Positions 1 through 4,892 of a DNA stretch of 7,495 nucleotides are shown piece by piece. Both the position numbers and the translations under genes were made by a program. A model generated the notes under the pieces. The model did no database searches and had not been told where the DNA came from. It saw only the letters and a program-made list of their open reading frames with translations. Every line of letters starts with the position of its first letter. Position 1 is the stretch's first letter. Source of the stretch: Comamonadaceae bacterium (GTDB lineage Bacteria > Pseudomonadota > Gammaproteobacteria > Burkholderiales > Burkholderiaceae_C); assembly GCA_947374505.1 (NCBI GenBank), contig CANCCE010000137.1, forward strand, positions 1 to 7,495, given 5' to 3'.

Positions 1-83
1 AGGCCAGAGAAGCTAGGCGTGTTGTTGACTGGCGTCAACGACAAGCTGGGCGAAAACAATGTGTTGAGAACGGGCGTAGCCAT
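1..83 (-). CDS. Possible 5' end of an unidentified gene, cut by the window edge
   Basis: A minus-strand reading frame starts with ATG at 83-81 and stays open to the window edge, giving 27 complete codons beginning MATPVLNTLFSP. The main support is a strong Shine-Dalgarno match: AGGGAGG on the minus strand (plus positions 89-95) with a 5-nt spacer before the ATG. The visible residues are rich in Ser, Thr, Pro and Asn, and show no signal peptide or domain that I recognise. The opposite strand is also open from base 1 to a TGA at 106-108, so a plus-strand gene tail is a competing reading. The good ribosome binding site makes the minus-strand start more likely. Confidence 0.38.
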   Translation of the reverse strand, partial: MATPVLNTLFSPSLSLTPVNNTPSFSG

Positions 84-235
84 ACAAACCTCCCTGATGC
101 ACACATGAGTCGGATTGTTTTTTGACTCGACCGACCAACCCGACATCAATCAGCCTTTTGTCAATTTAGGCCGGGGTTGACGGATGTCTGTAGGCCGCTT
201 GCCTGTTTCTAGTGTCAGTCTTTGACGCCCTGTCG

Positions 236-256
236 CTGGGTAACAAGTTACCCCAG
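236..256. promoter_or_regulatory. Inverted repeat, possible operator
   Basis: GGGTAAC (238-244), AA, GTTACCC (247-253) is a perfect 7-bp dyad. It extends with one bulged C to CTG/CAG at its ends. It lies in the intergenic stretch between the minus-strand start at 83 and the small ORF at 328. No T-tract follows, so a protein-binding operator fits better than a terminator. The binding factor is unknown. Confidence 0.3.
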
Positions 257-327
257 TACCTCATCAGAACAAAGTCAGAGCCAGCCAATTCTGGCGATGC
301 AAAACCGCTATCTTTAAAACCGTTGGC

Positions 328-546
328 ATGAAGACGCATGAAATACGCTACTCAGTTTCTGCTGCGGAAATCGTTTGTTTGGTTGAAGGCAGTGGTGAGC
401 AAATGGCAGAAATAGAAATGATCACCATGGCAAGTGGTGTTTTTTCGCGAGTGAGTTCAGAAGAATTGATGACAACTAAAGCAATGGTGAAAGTCATGAA
501 AAGTGCTGACGCACATGCACCGAAGTTCAAGCCACCAAACAAATAA
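328..546 (+). CDS. Small hypothetical protein (72 aa)
   Basis: The frame runs from ATG 328 to TAA 546. The product has no signal peptide or transmembrane segment. It is rich in Met, Glu and Ala in the middle and ends in a basic Pro/Lys tail. I do not recognise the family. There is no convincing Shine-Dalgarno sequence in front of the ATG (the preceding bases are AAAACCGTTGGC). The frame has ordinary-looking codon use, and the antisense frame is nearly as long. It stands alone: the AEC permease begins 259 bp downstream, past a hairpin. It could be a genuine orphan small protein, a decayed gene remnant or a chance ORF. Confidence 0.33.
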   Translation: MKTHEIRYSVSAAEIVCLVEGSGEQMAEIEMITMASGVFSRVSSEELMTTKAMVKVMKSADAHAPKFKPPNK

Positions 547-670
547 TTTCTCCGTGGCATCAGCGTAGCTAAAAGTGAACTGCAACAGCCGCTAAGCTGT
601 AAGGTTGGCCGATGCATTTCACCTCACAGTCATATCGCCAACTCCAGCCTGAAAGCCGTTTGACACGGGC

Positions 671-703
671 CAGCGAGAAGTCGCAAAACGACTCCGCTCG
701 CTG
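671..703 (+). promoter_or_regulatory. Stable two-step hairpin upstream of the AEC permease
   Basis: CAGCGAG (671-677) pairs perfectly with CTCGCTG (697-703). Inside it, AGTCG (679-683) pairs with CGACT (689-693) around the loop CAAAA, leaving an asymmetric internal loop (A versus CCG). Fourteen bases later comes the T-tract and dyad block also found in the rhodanese leaders. It may therefore be part of the permease's 5' UTR, or the end of an upstream transcript. It is not a classical terminator, because the T-tract does not directly follow the stem. Confidence 0.45.
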
Positions 704-716
704 AATAAAATAGCAA

Positions 717-749
717 GCCTTTGTTTTTTGAGGCAGTCAATGCCACTTT
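717..749 (+). repeat. Leader repeat, partial copy C (T-tract plus GGCA/TGCC dyad)
   Basis: This 33-nt block matches positions 6829-6861 with only two mismatches, and more loosely 2590-2618. It consists of GCC, the T-tract TTTGTTTTTTG, and the short dyad GGCAGTCAATGCC. In the rhodanese modules the same block forms the 3' end of a hairpin-rich leader. Here the upstream hairpins are replaced by the unrelated stem at 671-703. It lies 56 bp before the likely permease start at 806. A transcription-linked regulatory RNA part or a dispersed repeat are both possible. Confidence 0.6.
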
Positions 750-805
750 TTCAGACTGACAATAGGTTGTCACTGGCCGCCCACCTTCAACCAAGTCTTA
801 GACCC

Positions 806-1681
806 ATGCTTTCAACCATCGCAACCATCACGCTTCCCATCTTTGTTTTGGCTTTGGTTGGATTTTTTTACAGCAGACGCGTCAAGCCGGATTTGGCCGG
901 GGCCAACAAACTAATCGTGGATATTGCGCTACCCGTTTTAATTTTTATTTCGTTGTCGGCCAAGTCGTTTGACCCCATTTCGGCGTTGTATTTCACGGGC
1001 GCATCCATTGCCTTGATCTTGTTGAGTGGTTTGATCGCTTGGCCATTAGCGAGATTCTCTGGTGCCTCTAAGCAGGCTTTTTTGCCTTGCGTCATGTTCG
1101 CCAATGTTGGCCCGGTCGGTATTCCTTTGATTGCGCTGGCTTATGGACCTGAAGGTGTGGCGACTGTTGTCGTTTTGTTAGTCATCTCCAATGTGCTCCA
1201 TTTCACACTTGGCGCTGGAGTCATGAGCGGCCAAGTGGATTGGCGCATGGTGTATGCCAACCCCTTGGTTTGGGCAACAGTTTTGGGGGTGGGCAGTTCT
1301 CAGTTGCAACTGGAACTTCCCACATGGCTGCACACATCGTTGACCATGATCGGCAGCGTTCTGGTCCCGATGATGTTGATGTCCTTGGGCGTCAGACTTG
1401 CCAGCAGCAAAATTGAAGACGCTCAAGTTGGCGCACAAGCGTCTGTCTTGATTTTGATCGTGAGACTTGCGACCGCCTATGCGCTTTTGTGGTTTATTCC
1501 ATTGCAAGGCGTTGAGCGCGGAGCTTTGATTTTGTTTGCGTGTTTACCACCCGCCGTTTTCAATTTCATGCTCGCCGACAAGTTTCACGTTGAACCCAAT
1601 AAAGTGGCCTCAACCGTCATCGTCGGTCACCTCTGTAGCTTGGCCTTTTTGCCACTTGGCATTTGGCTTGCCTTGATTTAG
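806..1681 (+). CDS. AEC (auxin efflux carrier) family transporter
   Basis: This 291-aa hydrophobic inner-membrane permease belongs to the AEC family, which includes malonate transporter MdcF-like proteins and other putative organic-anion carriers. I place the start at ATG 806, because MLSTIATITLPIFVLALVGF is the usual family N-terminus. A TTG at 728 would add 26 non-hydrophobic residues and would start inside the repeat block. Family features are an N-terminal membrane helix (about residues 4-23), the glycine/proline-rich segment NVGPVGIPL near residue 100, the helix with MMLMSLGVRLA near residue 195, and the C-terminal PPAVFNFMLADK segment followed by a last helix. Alternating hydrophobic stretches are consistent with about 8-10 helices. 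The length is near the family norm and no damage is visible. The Shine-Dalgarno is weak. The substrate cannot be read from sequence, and no metabolic partner gene is adjacent. Confidence 0.9.
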   Translation: MLSTIATITLPIFVLALVGFFYSRRVKPDLAGANKLIVDIALPVLIFISLSAKSFDPISALYFTGASIALILLSGLIAWPLARFSGASKQAFLPCVMFANVGPVGIPLIALAYGPEGVATVVVLLVISNVLHFTLGAGVMSGQVDWRMVYANPLVWATVLGVGSSQLQLELPTWLHTSLTMIGSVLVPMMLMSLGVRLASSKIEDAQVGAQASVLILIVRLATAYALLWFIPLQGVERGALILFACLPPAVFNFMLADKFHVEPNKVASTVIVGHLCSLAFLPLGIWLALI

Positions 1682-2038
1682 GGACGGCAAGCTCAAAACC
1701 TGCTGTCACACGCTTGTTTGTGAACTGCCTTCATGGCATCTTCACCCGTCTGAAAAAAGTGCTCTACCGCCAACAGCGTGTCACTGACAAAAAAATCTGA
1801 TGTCAACTTAACCTTGTCAAAGTCAATGAATCTAATTTTTTCAGAGTGCGGTTAAAAAGAGCGATTTGATCAACAGCGTAAAAACATATAAAGTGTTAAA
1901 AACATAAAAATATGCCTACTTTTGTTACAAATCAACGATACTTGCGTTGAGGTGCAGGGATCTCTTCTTGTCCTTACTTGGTTTGCGCTTCTACGCTGTC
2001 GCATTCAGAGTTTTATAGTTAAATAAAAGGAACAAAAC
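1682..2038. other. 357-bp AT-rich intergenic region with a possible minus-strand gene remnant
   Basis: There is no convincing full gene here. On the minus strand a frame is open for about 50 codons, from a stop near 1850 to TGA at 1695-1693. It encodes a coding-like stretch containing KIRFIDFDKVKLTS and ending QACDSRF. It has no ATG near its beginning, but a TTG at 1806-1804 is preceded by AAGG at 5-nt spacing. It may be the decayed tail of a lost gene or a 37-aa peptide, and I do not recognise it. The half nearest the 2039 gene (about 1830-1925) is strongly AT-rich and probably contains that gene's promoter. Confidence 0.4.
1866..1894 (+). promoter_or_regulatory. Candidate sigma-70 promoter for the 2039 gene
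   Basis: TTGATC (1866-1871) and TAAAGT (1889-1894) are separated by 17 bp within a strongly AT-rich stretch. An overlapping TATAAA lies at 1887-1892. Transcription from here would leave a 5' UTR of roughly 135 nt. The assignment rests only on the weak consensus match and its position. Confidence 0.3.
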
Positions 2039-2401
2039 ATGCTTAGATTTTGCAAAATTGTCGGTCTTGTTTCGATTTCACTATCTAGCCTAGGTGCCAT
2101 TGCCGGAGACGCTGATTTCACGCTGCTGAACGGCACCGGGTACACCATCCGTGAAGTCTATCTTTCACCCGCAAATGGTAAAAACTGGGGCAATGATCGA
2201 CTTGGCGAAGGCGAGTTGCCAAACAACAAATCGCGTCTGATTAAATTCAAGGACTCTGCAAACTGTGAACAGGACTTGCAAGTGGTATTCGATAAAGATG
2301 ACACGGAAGTTGTATGGGAAGGACTCGATCTGTGCGAAATCAACAAACTGACGCTCAAATACAATCGCGTCACGAAAACCGTTTCTGCGATCAAGGAATA
2401 A
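2039..2401 (+). CDS. Secreted small conserved protein (120 aa), function unknown
   Basis: The ATG at 2039 is preceded by AAGGAA (2027-2032) with 6-nt spacing. The N-terminus is a Sec signal peptide: MLRFCK, a hydrophobic core, then a likely cleavage after AIA before GDADFTLLN, giving a mature periplasmic protein of about 98 residues. Conserved-looking elements are NGTGYTIREVYLSPA, NWGNDRLGEGEL, a cysteine in ANCEQDL and a second in LDLCEINKLTL. These two cysteines could form a disulfide, and the pattern suggests a small beta-rich fold. From memory, close relatives in proteobacteria are often labelled argininosuccinate lyase. That label is not credible here: the true enzyme is over 400 residues and cytoplasmic. 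The gene stands alone with its own probable promoter, and the next element is the rhodanese module. Confidence 0.82.
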   Translation: MLRFCKIVGLVSISLSSLGAIAGDADFTLLNGTGYTIREVYLSPANGKNWGNDRLGEGELPNNKSRLIKFKDSANCEQDLQVVFDKDDTEVVWEGLDLCEINKLTLKYNRVTKTVSAIKE

Positions 2402-2520
2402 GGCGCTCAACCGATCAACAAGCCCTTAGCCACCTTCGAGTTCGTGTCGACAAGCGGTGAGCGCTCTACTATCAGCGTAAAAAACAAGGCAGCAGCCAGT
2501 CACAGGAACCACCTTCAAAC

Positions 2521-2618
2521 TAGTTGGCAAAGCCAAGCCAAAAAGTCCTGCTGAAAGAAGCTTCAACAGGTATGGGCCATCTGAGGATGGCCTTTGTTTT
2601 TTGTGCATTAAATGCCAC
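2521..2618 (+). ncRNA. Structured leader or small RNA upstream of rhodanese A
   Basis: Three elements can be folded in order. TTGGC-AAA-GCCAA occupies 2524-2536. Then CCTG and TGAA pair with TTCA and CAGG around 2547-2570, with one C/A mismatch. Last is the intrinsic terminator at 2575-2602. A degenerate dyad (GTGCA/TGCCAC) follows, and the rhodanese ATG lies 68 nt beyond the element. Copy B keeps the same elements and adds a GGAC/GTCC stem lost here. A terminator in front of a gene suggests either transcriptional attenuation of the rhodanese or a separate short RNA ending here. It matches no RNA family that I can name. Confidence 0.5.
2575..2602 (+). terminator. Rho-independent terminator in leader A
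   Basis: GGCCATC (2575-2581), loop TGAG, GATGGCC (2586-2592) form a perfect 7-bp GC-rich stem with a tetraloop. TTTGTTTTTT follows immediately. It sits about 85 nt before the rhodanese start codon. It either ends a short leader RNA or acts as an attenuator. The only change from copy B is in the loop (TTAG there), so the stem is preserved. Confidence 0.85.
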
Positions 2619-2686
2619 TATTGGGGGCGGGCAAGAAATGCCTTCAGCCACCGACACCTCACTTATTCAAACCTACAAAGGTCGCT

Positions 2687-3049
2687 ATGGATTTCTCAAA
2701 TATTGTTGAACAATATTGGCCATTCTTGGTCTTGATTTTGTGGTTCTCGTACAAGCGTTGGAACTCACAAAAAGTTATCTCTATGCTGCCGCAGCTTAAG
2801 AGGGATGGCGCGCTGCTTGTCGACGTTCGATCGGCAAGGGAGTTCGCAAGCGGGAACGCCCCGGGAACAGTCAATATCCCACTGACTGAGTTGAGCCGTA
2901 GACTTAATGAGATACCCGCATCTGCTCCTGTCGTCCTTTGCTGTGCAAGCGGCACCCGCAGTGGAATGGCCAAGCTTTTGCTCAAAAAGAACGGCTACAA
3001 GAATGTTCACAACATCGGGACTTGGGGCAAGTTTTTGGACAAGTCCTGA
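2687..3049 (+). CDS. Membrane-anchored single-domain rhodanese (sulfurtransferase), copy A
   Basis: This 120-aa protein starts at ATG 2687 with AAAGG at 2677-2681 (5-nt spacing). An upstream in-frame ATG at 2612 lies inside the leader dyad and is less likely. Residues 8-22 (EQYWPFLVLILWFSY) form one N-terminal membrane helix, and the rest is a rhodanese domain. Visible motifs are DVRSAREF (46-53), the substrate-side NIPLTEL, and the active-site loop CASGTRSG with catalytic Cys86 and Arg91. Cys85 beside it is an extra cysteine. The family transfers sulfane sulfur through a cysteine persulfide. The anchor places it at the inner membrane, and the acceptor is unknown. From residue 48 onward it differs from copy B at a single residue (Asn74 versus Ser), while the N-terminal part differs at many. 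Expression is probably controlled by the upstream leader and terminator. Confidence 0.9.
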   Translation: MDFSNIVEQYWPFLVLILWFSYKRWNSQKVISMLPQLKRDGALLVDVRSAREFASGNAPGTVNIPLTELSRRLNEIPASAPVVLCCASGTRSGMAKLLLKKNGYKNVHNIGTWGKFLDKS

Positions 3050-3086
3050 ACCCCCCGTTTAAGTTGTCTGCGTGAGCATTTAAATT

Positions 3087-3103
3087 TATGCCACCTTGGC
3101 ATA
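3087..3103. promoter_or_regulatory. Perfect 7-bp dyad before the Met/His-rich gene
   Basis: TATGCCA (3087-3093), CCT, TGGCATA (3097-3103) is a perfect inverted repeat with a 3-nt centre. It sits 33 bp before the ATG at 3136 and just downstream of rhodanese A. No T-run follows, so it is more likely an operator or an mRNA stem than a terminator. Confidence 0.4.
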
Positions 3104-3135
3104 GCATTGAGCCAGCATCAACATCGGAAGAGTCT

Positions 3136-3696
3136 ATGTTTAAACTTTTAGTCATCCCCTCAATTCTTTTCGTCTTTGCCGGGCTTACCCAAGCTGAAGA
3201 CAACGATTCGAAGATGACGGATCACTCCAACATGGACCATGCAGCTCACATGGCAATGATGGCCAATCAGCAGCGGCAAGCTGATGTGTCCCAGCGAGGT
3301 AAAGACGTGATGCCATTCACGCTGGCGGCAACGACCCACATCTTCACCAAAGACGCCGAGGGCGGCGTGCAGCAGGTGGTTGCCAAGAAGTTTTCAGATA
3401 CAGCTCAAATCAAACTGGTACGACAGCACCTCAAGGAAATTCGTGAGCAGTTTCTGAAAGGTGATTTTTCAGGGCCAAGTCACATTCATGGTCAAGACAT
3501 GCCTGGCCTCGCCGATTTGAAAGTCGCTAAATCGGGGCAAATTTCAATCGCCTACAAGGACGTTAAGGGTGGAGCCAAGTTGACCTACAAAACGTCAGAC
3601 ATGACCCTCGTGGCCGCTTTGCACCAGTGGTTTGATGCCCAGCTTTCCGATCACAGCAAAGATGCTGTGGAAGGTCATGCGCATCAGCGGCGTTGA
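3136..3696 (+). CDS. Periplasmic Met/His-rich protein, possibly metal-binding (186 aa)
   Basis: I choose ATG 3136 because it gives a clean Sec signal peptide (MFKLLVIPSILFVFAGLTQA) and has a GGAAGAG ribosome-binding-like sequence at 3126-3132. The longer start at 3088 falls inside the dyad and would bury the signal peptide. The mature N-terminus (about residues 27-43) is packed with His and Met: MTDHSNMDHAAHMAMM. That composition is typical of periplasmic copper or silver binding segments. The remainder holds GKDVMPFTLAATTHIFTK, GDFSGPSHIHGQDMPGL and HQWFDAQLSDH, with more histidines at the C-terminus. From memory, relatives of this second part are often labelled aspartate carbamoyltransferase, which neither the length nor the signal peptide supports. 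No cysteines remain in the mature protein, so binding would use Met and His. It follows rhodanese A by 86 bp in the same direction. Confidence 0.8.
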   Translation: MFKLLVIPSILFVFAGLTQAEDNDSKMTDHSNMDHAAHMAMMANQQRQADVSQRGKDVMPFTLAATTHIFTKDAEGGVQQVVAKKFSDTAQIKLVRQHLKEIREQFLKGDFSGPSHIHGQDMPGLADLKVAKSGQISIAYKDVKGGAKLTYKTSDMTLVAALHQWFDAQLSDHSKDAVEGHAHQRR

Positions 3697-3807
3697 ACCA
3701 ATCAGCATCGTATTGTGCATCCGCGAGAGCCGCCCAGGCCAGAGATAGTGGGCGCGGGCATAACCGGCGATGCAGACTCGCTGCGGGCCAAGTTGAGAGT
3801 TTTTCCG

Positions 3808-3838
3808 TTGATCGAAGGCTGATCCAAGGTGTGATAAT
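3808..3838 (+). promoter_or_regulatory. Candidate promoter for the Bug receptor gene
   Basis: GATAAT (3833-3838) is preceded by TG at 3830-3831, giving an extended -10 element (TGTGATAAT). A TTGATC lies at 3808-3813, but the 19-bp spacing is longer than ideal. Transcription starting near 3845 would give a 5' UTR of about 80 nt that contains the palindrome at 3863-3876. Confidence 0.33.
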
Positions 3839-3842
3839 TCAC

Positions 3843-3876
3843 TTCAAGCTGTTGAAATGCCTGTCCGCAAGCGGAC
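3843..3876. promoter_or_regulatory. Two inverted repeats in the Bug receptor 5' region
   Basis: TTCAA-GCTG-TTGAA (3843-3856) and GTCCGC-AA-GCGGAC (3863-3876) are two perfect dyads six bases apart, just downstream of the candidate -10. The second can form a stem in RNA only with a strained 2-nt loop, so it is better explained as a DNA operator for a dimeric regulator. No regulator gene is in the window. Confidence 0.35.
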
Positions 3877-3926
3877 TGACAACATGCACATCGTCCTCAG
3901 TACACGTGCTAAAAAAGGAAATCCCC

Positions 3927-4892
3927 ATGCGTTCCCTGGTTTACCTCGCCCTGTCGTTTCTTCTGGCGGGGTCGCCGGCAGTCCACGCCCAAAGCAAGGT
4001 GGGGGATTTTCCCAGCAAGCCCATCAAGCTCGTCGTGCCGTTTCCGCCAGGTGGGACCAATGACATTCTGGCGCGCATTATTGCGGCCAAGCTCTCAGAT
4101 CGCGGCTGGACCGTCGTGGTGGACAACAAGGCCGGTGCGGGGAGCGCCATTGGGGCAGCATTCGTCGCCAGCTCAGCACCTGACGGGTACACACTGCTGG
4201 CCATTTCCTCCAGCCACACAGTCGTAGGCGTGGCGCAGAAATTACCTTACAACCCGGTCAAGTCTTTTACCGCGATCAATTTGTTGGGCATCGGCGCCAA
4301 TGTGCTGGCTGTCTCGGCCGGCTACTCCGCCAACTCGATTGCGGAATTGGTCGCCATGGCCAAGGCCAAGCCCGGTGAATTGAGCTTCGCCTCCTCGGGC
4401 TTCGGATCCATCTCGCACTTGATGGGCGAGCTGTTCAACATGAGCAGCAATACGAATATCCTGCACGTGGCCTACAAGGGGGGCGCCCCGGGGATCAGCG
4501 ACGTGTTGGGTGGACAAGTGCAGATCTACTACGGCGGCCTGGCCTCGGTCATGCCGTTGATCAAGAGCGGCAAAATGAAAGCATTGGGTGTCACCACGCT
4601 GGAGCGTTCGGCCGGCGCGCCCACTGTCCCGGCTATCGCTGAAACGCTGCCAGGCTTTAATGCACCCAACTGGTACGGCATCCTCGGGCCGGCAGGCATG
4701 CCTCAGCCACTGGTCATGGAACTCAACGACGCCTTTAACCGCGTGTTGCGTGACCCCGACGTCGTAAAAAAGATGTCAAGCGAAGGCATTCAACCTGCCA
4801 ACAGCACGGCGGAGGTGGCGACCAAATACCTCACTGACGACGTCGCGCGCTGGGCCAAGATCGCCAAAGCGGCCAACATCACGGCGAATTGA
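3927..4892 (+). CDS. Bug/TctC-family tripartite tricarboxylate transporter substrate-binding protein
   Basis: This 321-aa periplasmic receptor of the tripartite tricarboxylate transport (TTT) system is of the size usual for the family. The start is ATG 3927, with AAGGAA at 3914-3919. Upstream in-frame codons back to 3693 would mask the signal peptide MRSLVYLALSFLLAGSPAVHAQ. Family signatures are FPSKPIKLVVPFPPGGTND just after cleavage, the ligand loop VDNKAGAGSAIGA, PDGYTLL, a glycine/serine-rich FGSISHLMGE segment, HVAYKGGAPGISDVLGGQV, and the C-terminal LGPAGMPQP region. Such receptors bind carboxylates such as citrate, dicarboxylates or amino acids. No TctA or TctB membrane subunit is nearby, so this is one of the many orphan receptors of Burkholderiales. 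Its last 14 bp overlap the convergent MmgE/PrpD gene. It is clearly GC-richer than the genes to its left. Confidence 0.95.
   Translation: MRSLVYLALSFLLAGSPAVHAQSKVGDFPSKPIKLVVPFPPGGTNDILARIIAAKLSDRGWTVVVDNKAGAGSAIGAAFVASSAPDGYTLLAISSSHTVVGVAQKLPYNPVKSFTAINLLGIGANVLAVSAGYSANSIAELVAMAKAKPGELSFASSGFGSISHLMGELFNMSSNTNILHVAYKGGAPGISDVLGGQVQIYYGGLASVMPLIKSGKMKALGVTTLERSAGAPTVPAIAETLPGFNAPNWYGILGPAGMPQPLVMELNDAFNRVLRDPDVVKKMSSEGIQPANSTAEVATKYLTDDVARWAKIAKAANITAN

Larger units (their letters stand above)
2521..3050 (+). repeat. Leader-rhodanese module, copy A
   Basis: This 530-bp unit is repeated in the same orientation at 6760-7288. The left edge of similarity is sharp at TAGTTGGC, and the right edge falls at the rhodanese stop. 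By direct comparison, leader 2521-2605 has 4 mismatches in 85 nt. The spacer to the start codon is largely diverged but of nearly equal length (81 versus 80 nt). The first 142 bp of the gene has about 31 mismatches, and the last 221 bp (from 2829) has 4. No transposase or terminal inverted repeat accompanies it. Confidence 0.9.

Noticed and set aside
2524..2709. TTG-initiated reading frame through the leader (start MAKPSQKVLLKEAST, also in copy B)
   Set aside because: It has no ribosome binding site and runs through a terminator stem. It is in frame with the rhodanese in copy B but not in copy A. Two of the four leader differences change or would change residues while RNA pairing in the terminator is kept. 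An RNA role explains the conservation better than a peptide.
3693..4892. Full 399-aa frame for the Bug receptor
   Set aside because: It would hide a textbook signal peptide and ignore the ribosome binding site before ATG 3927.
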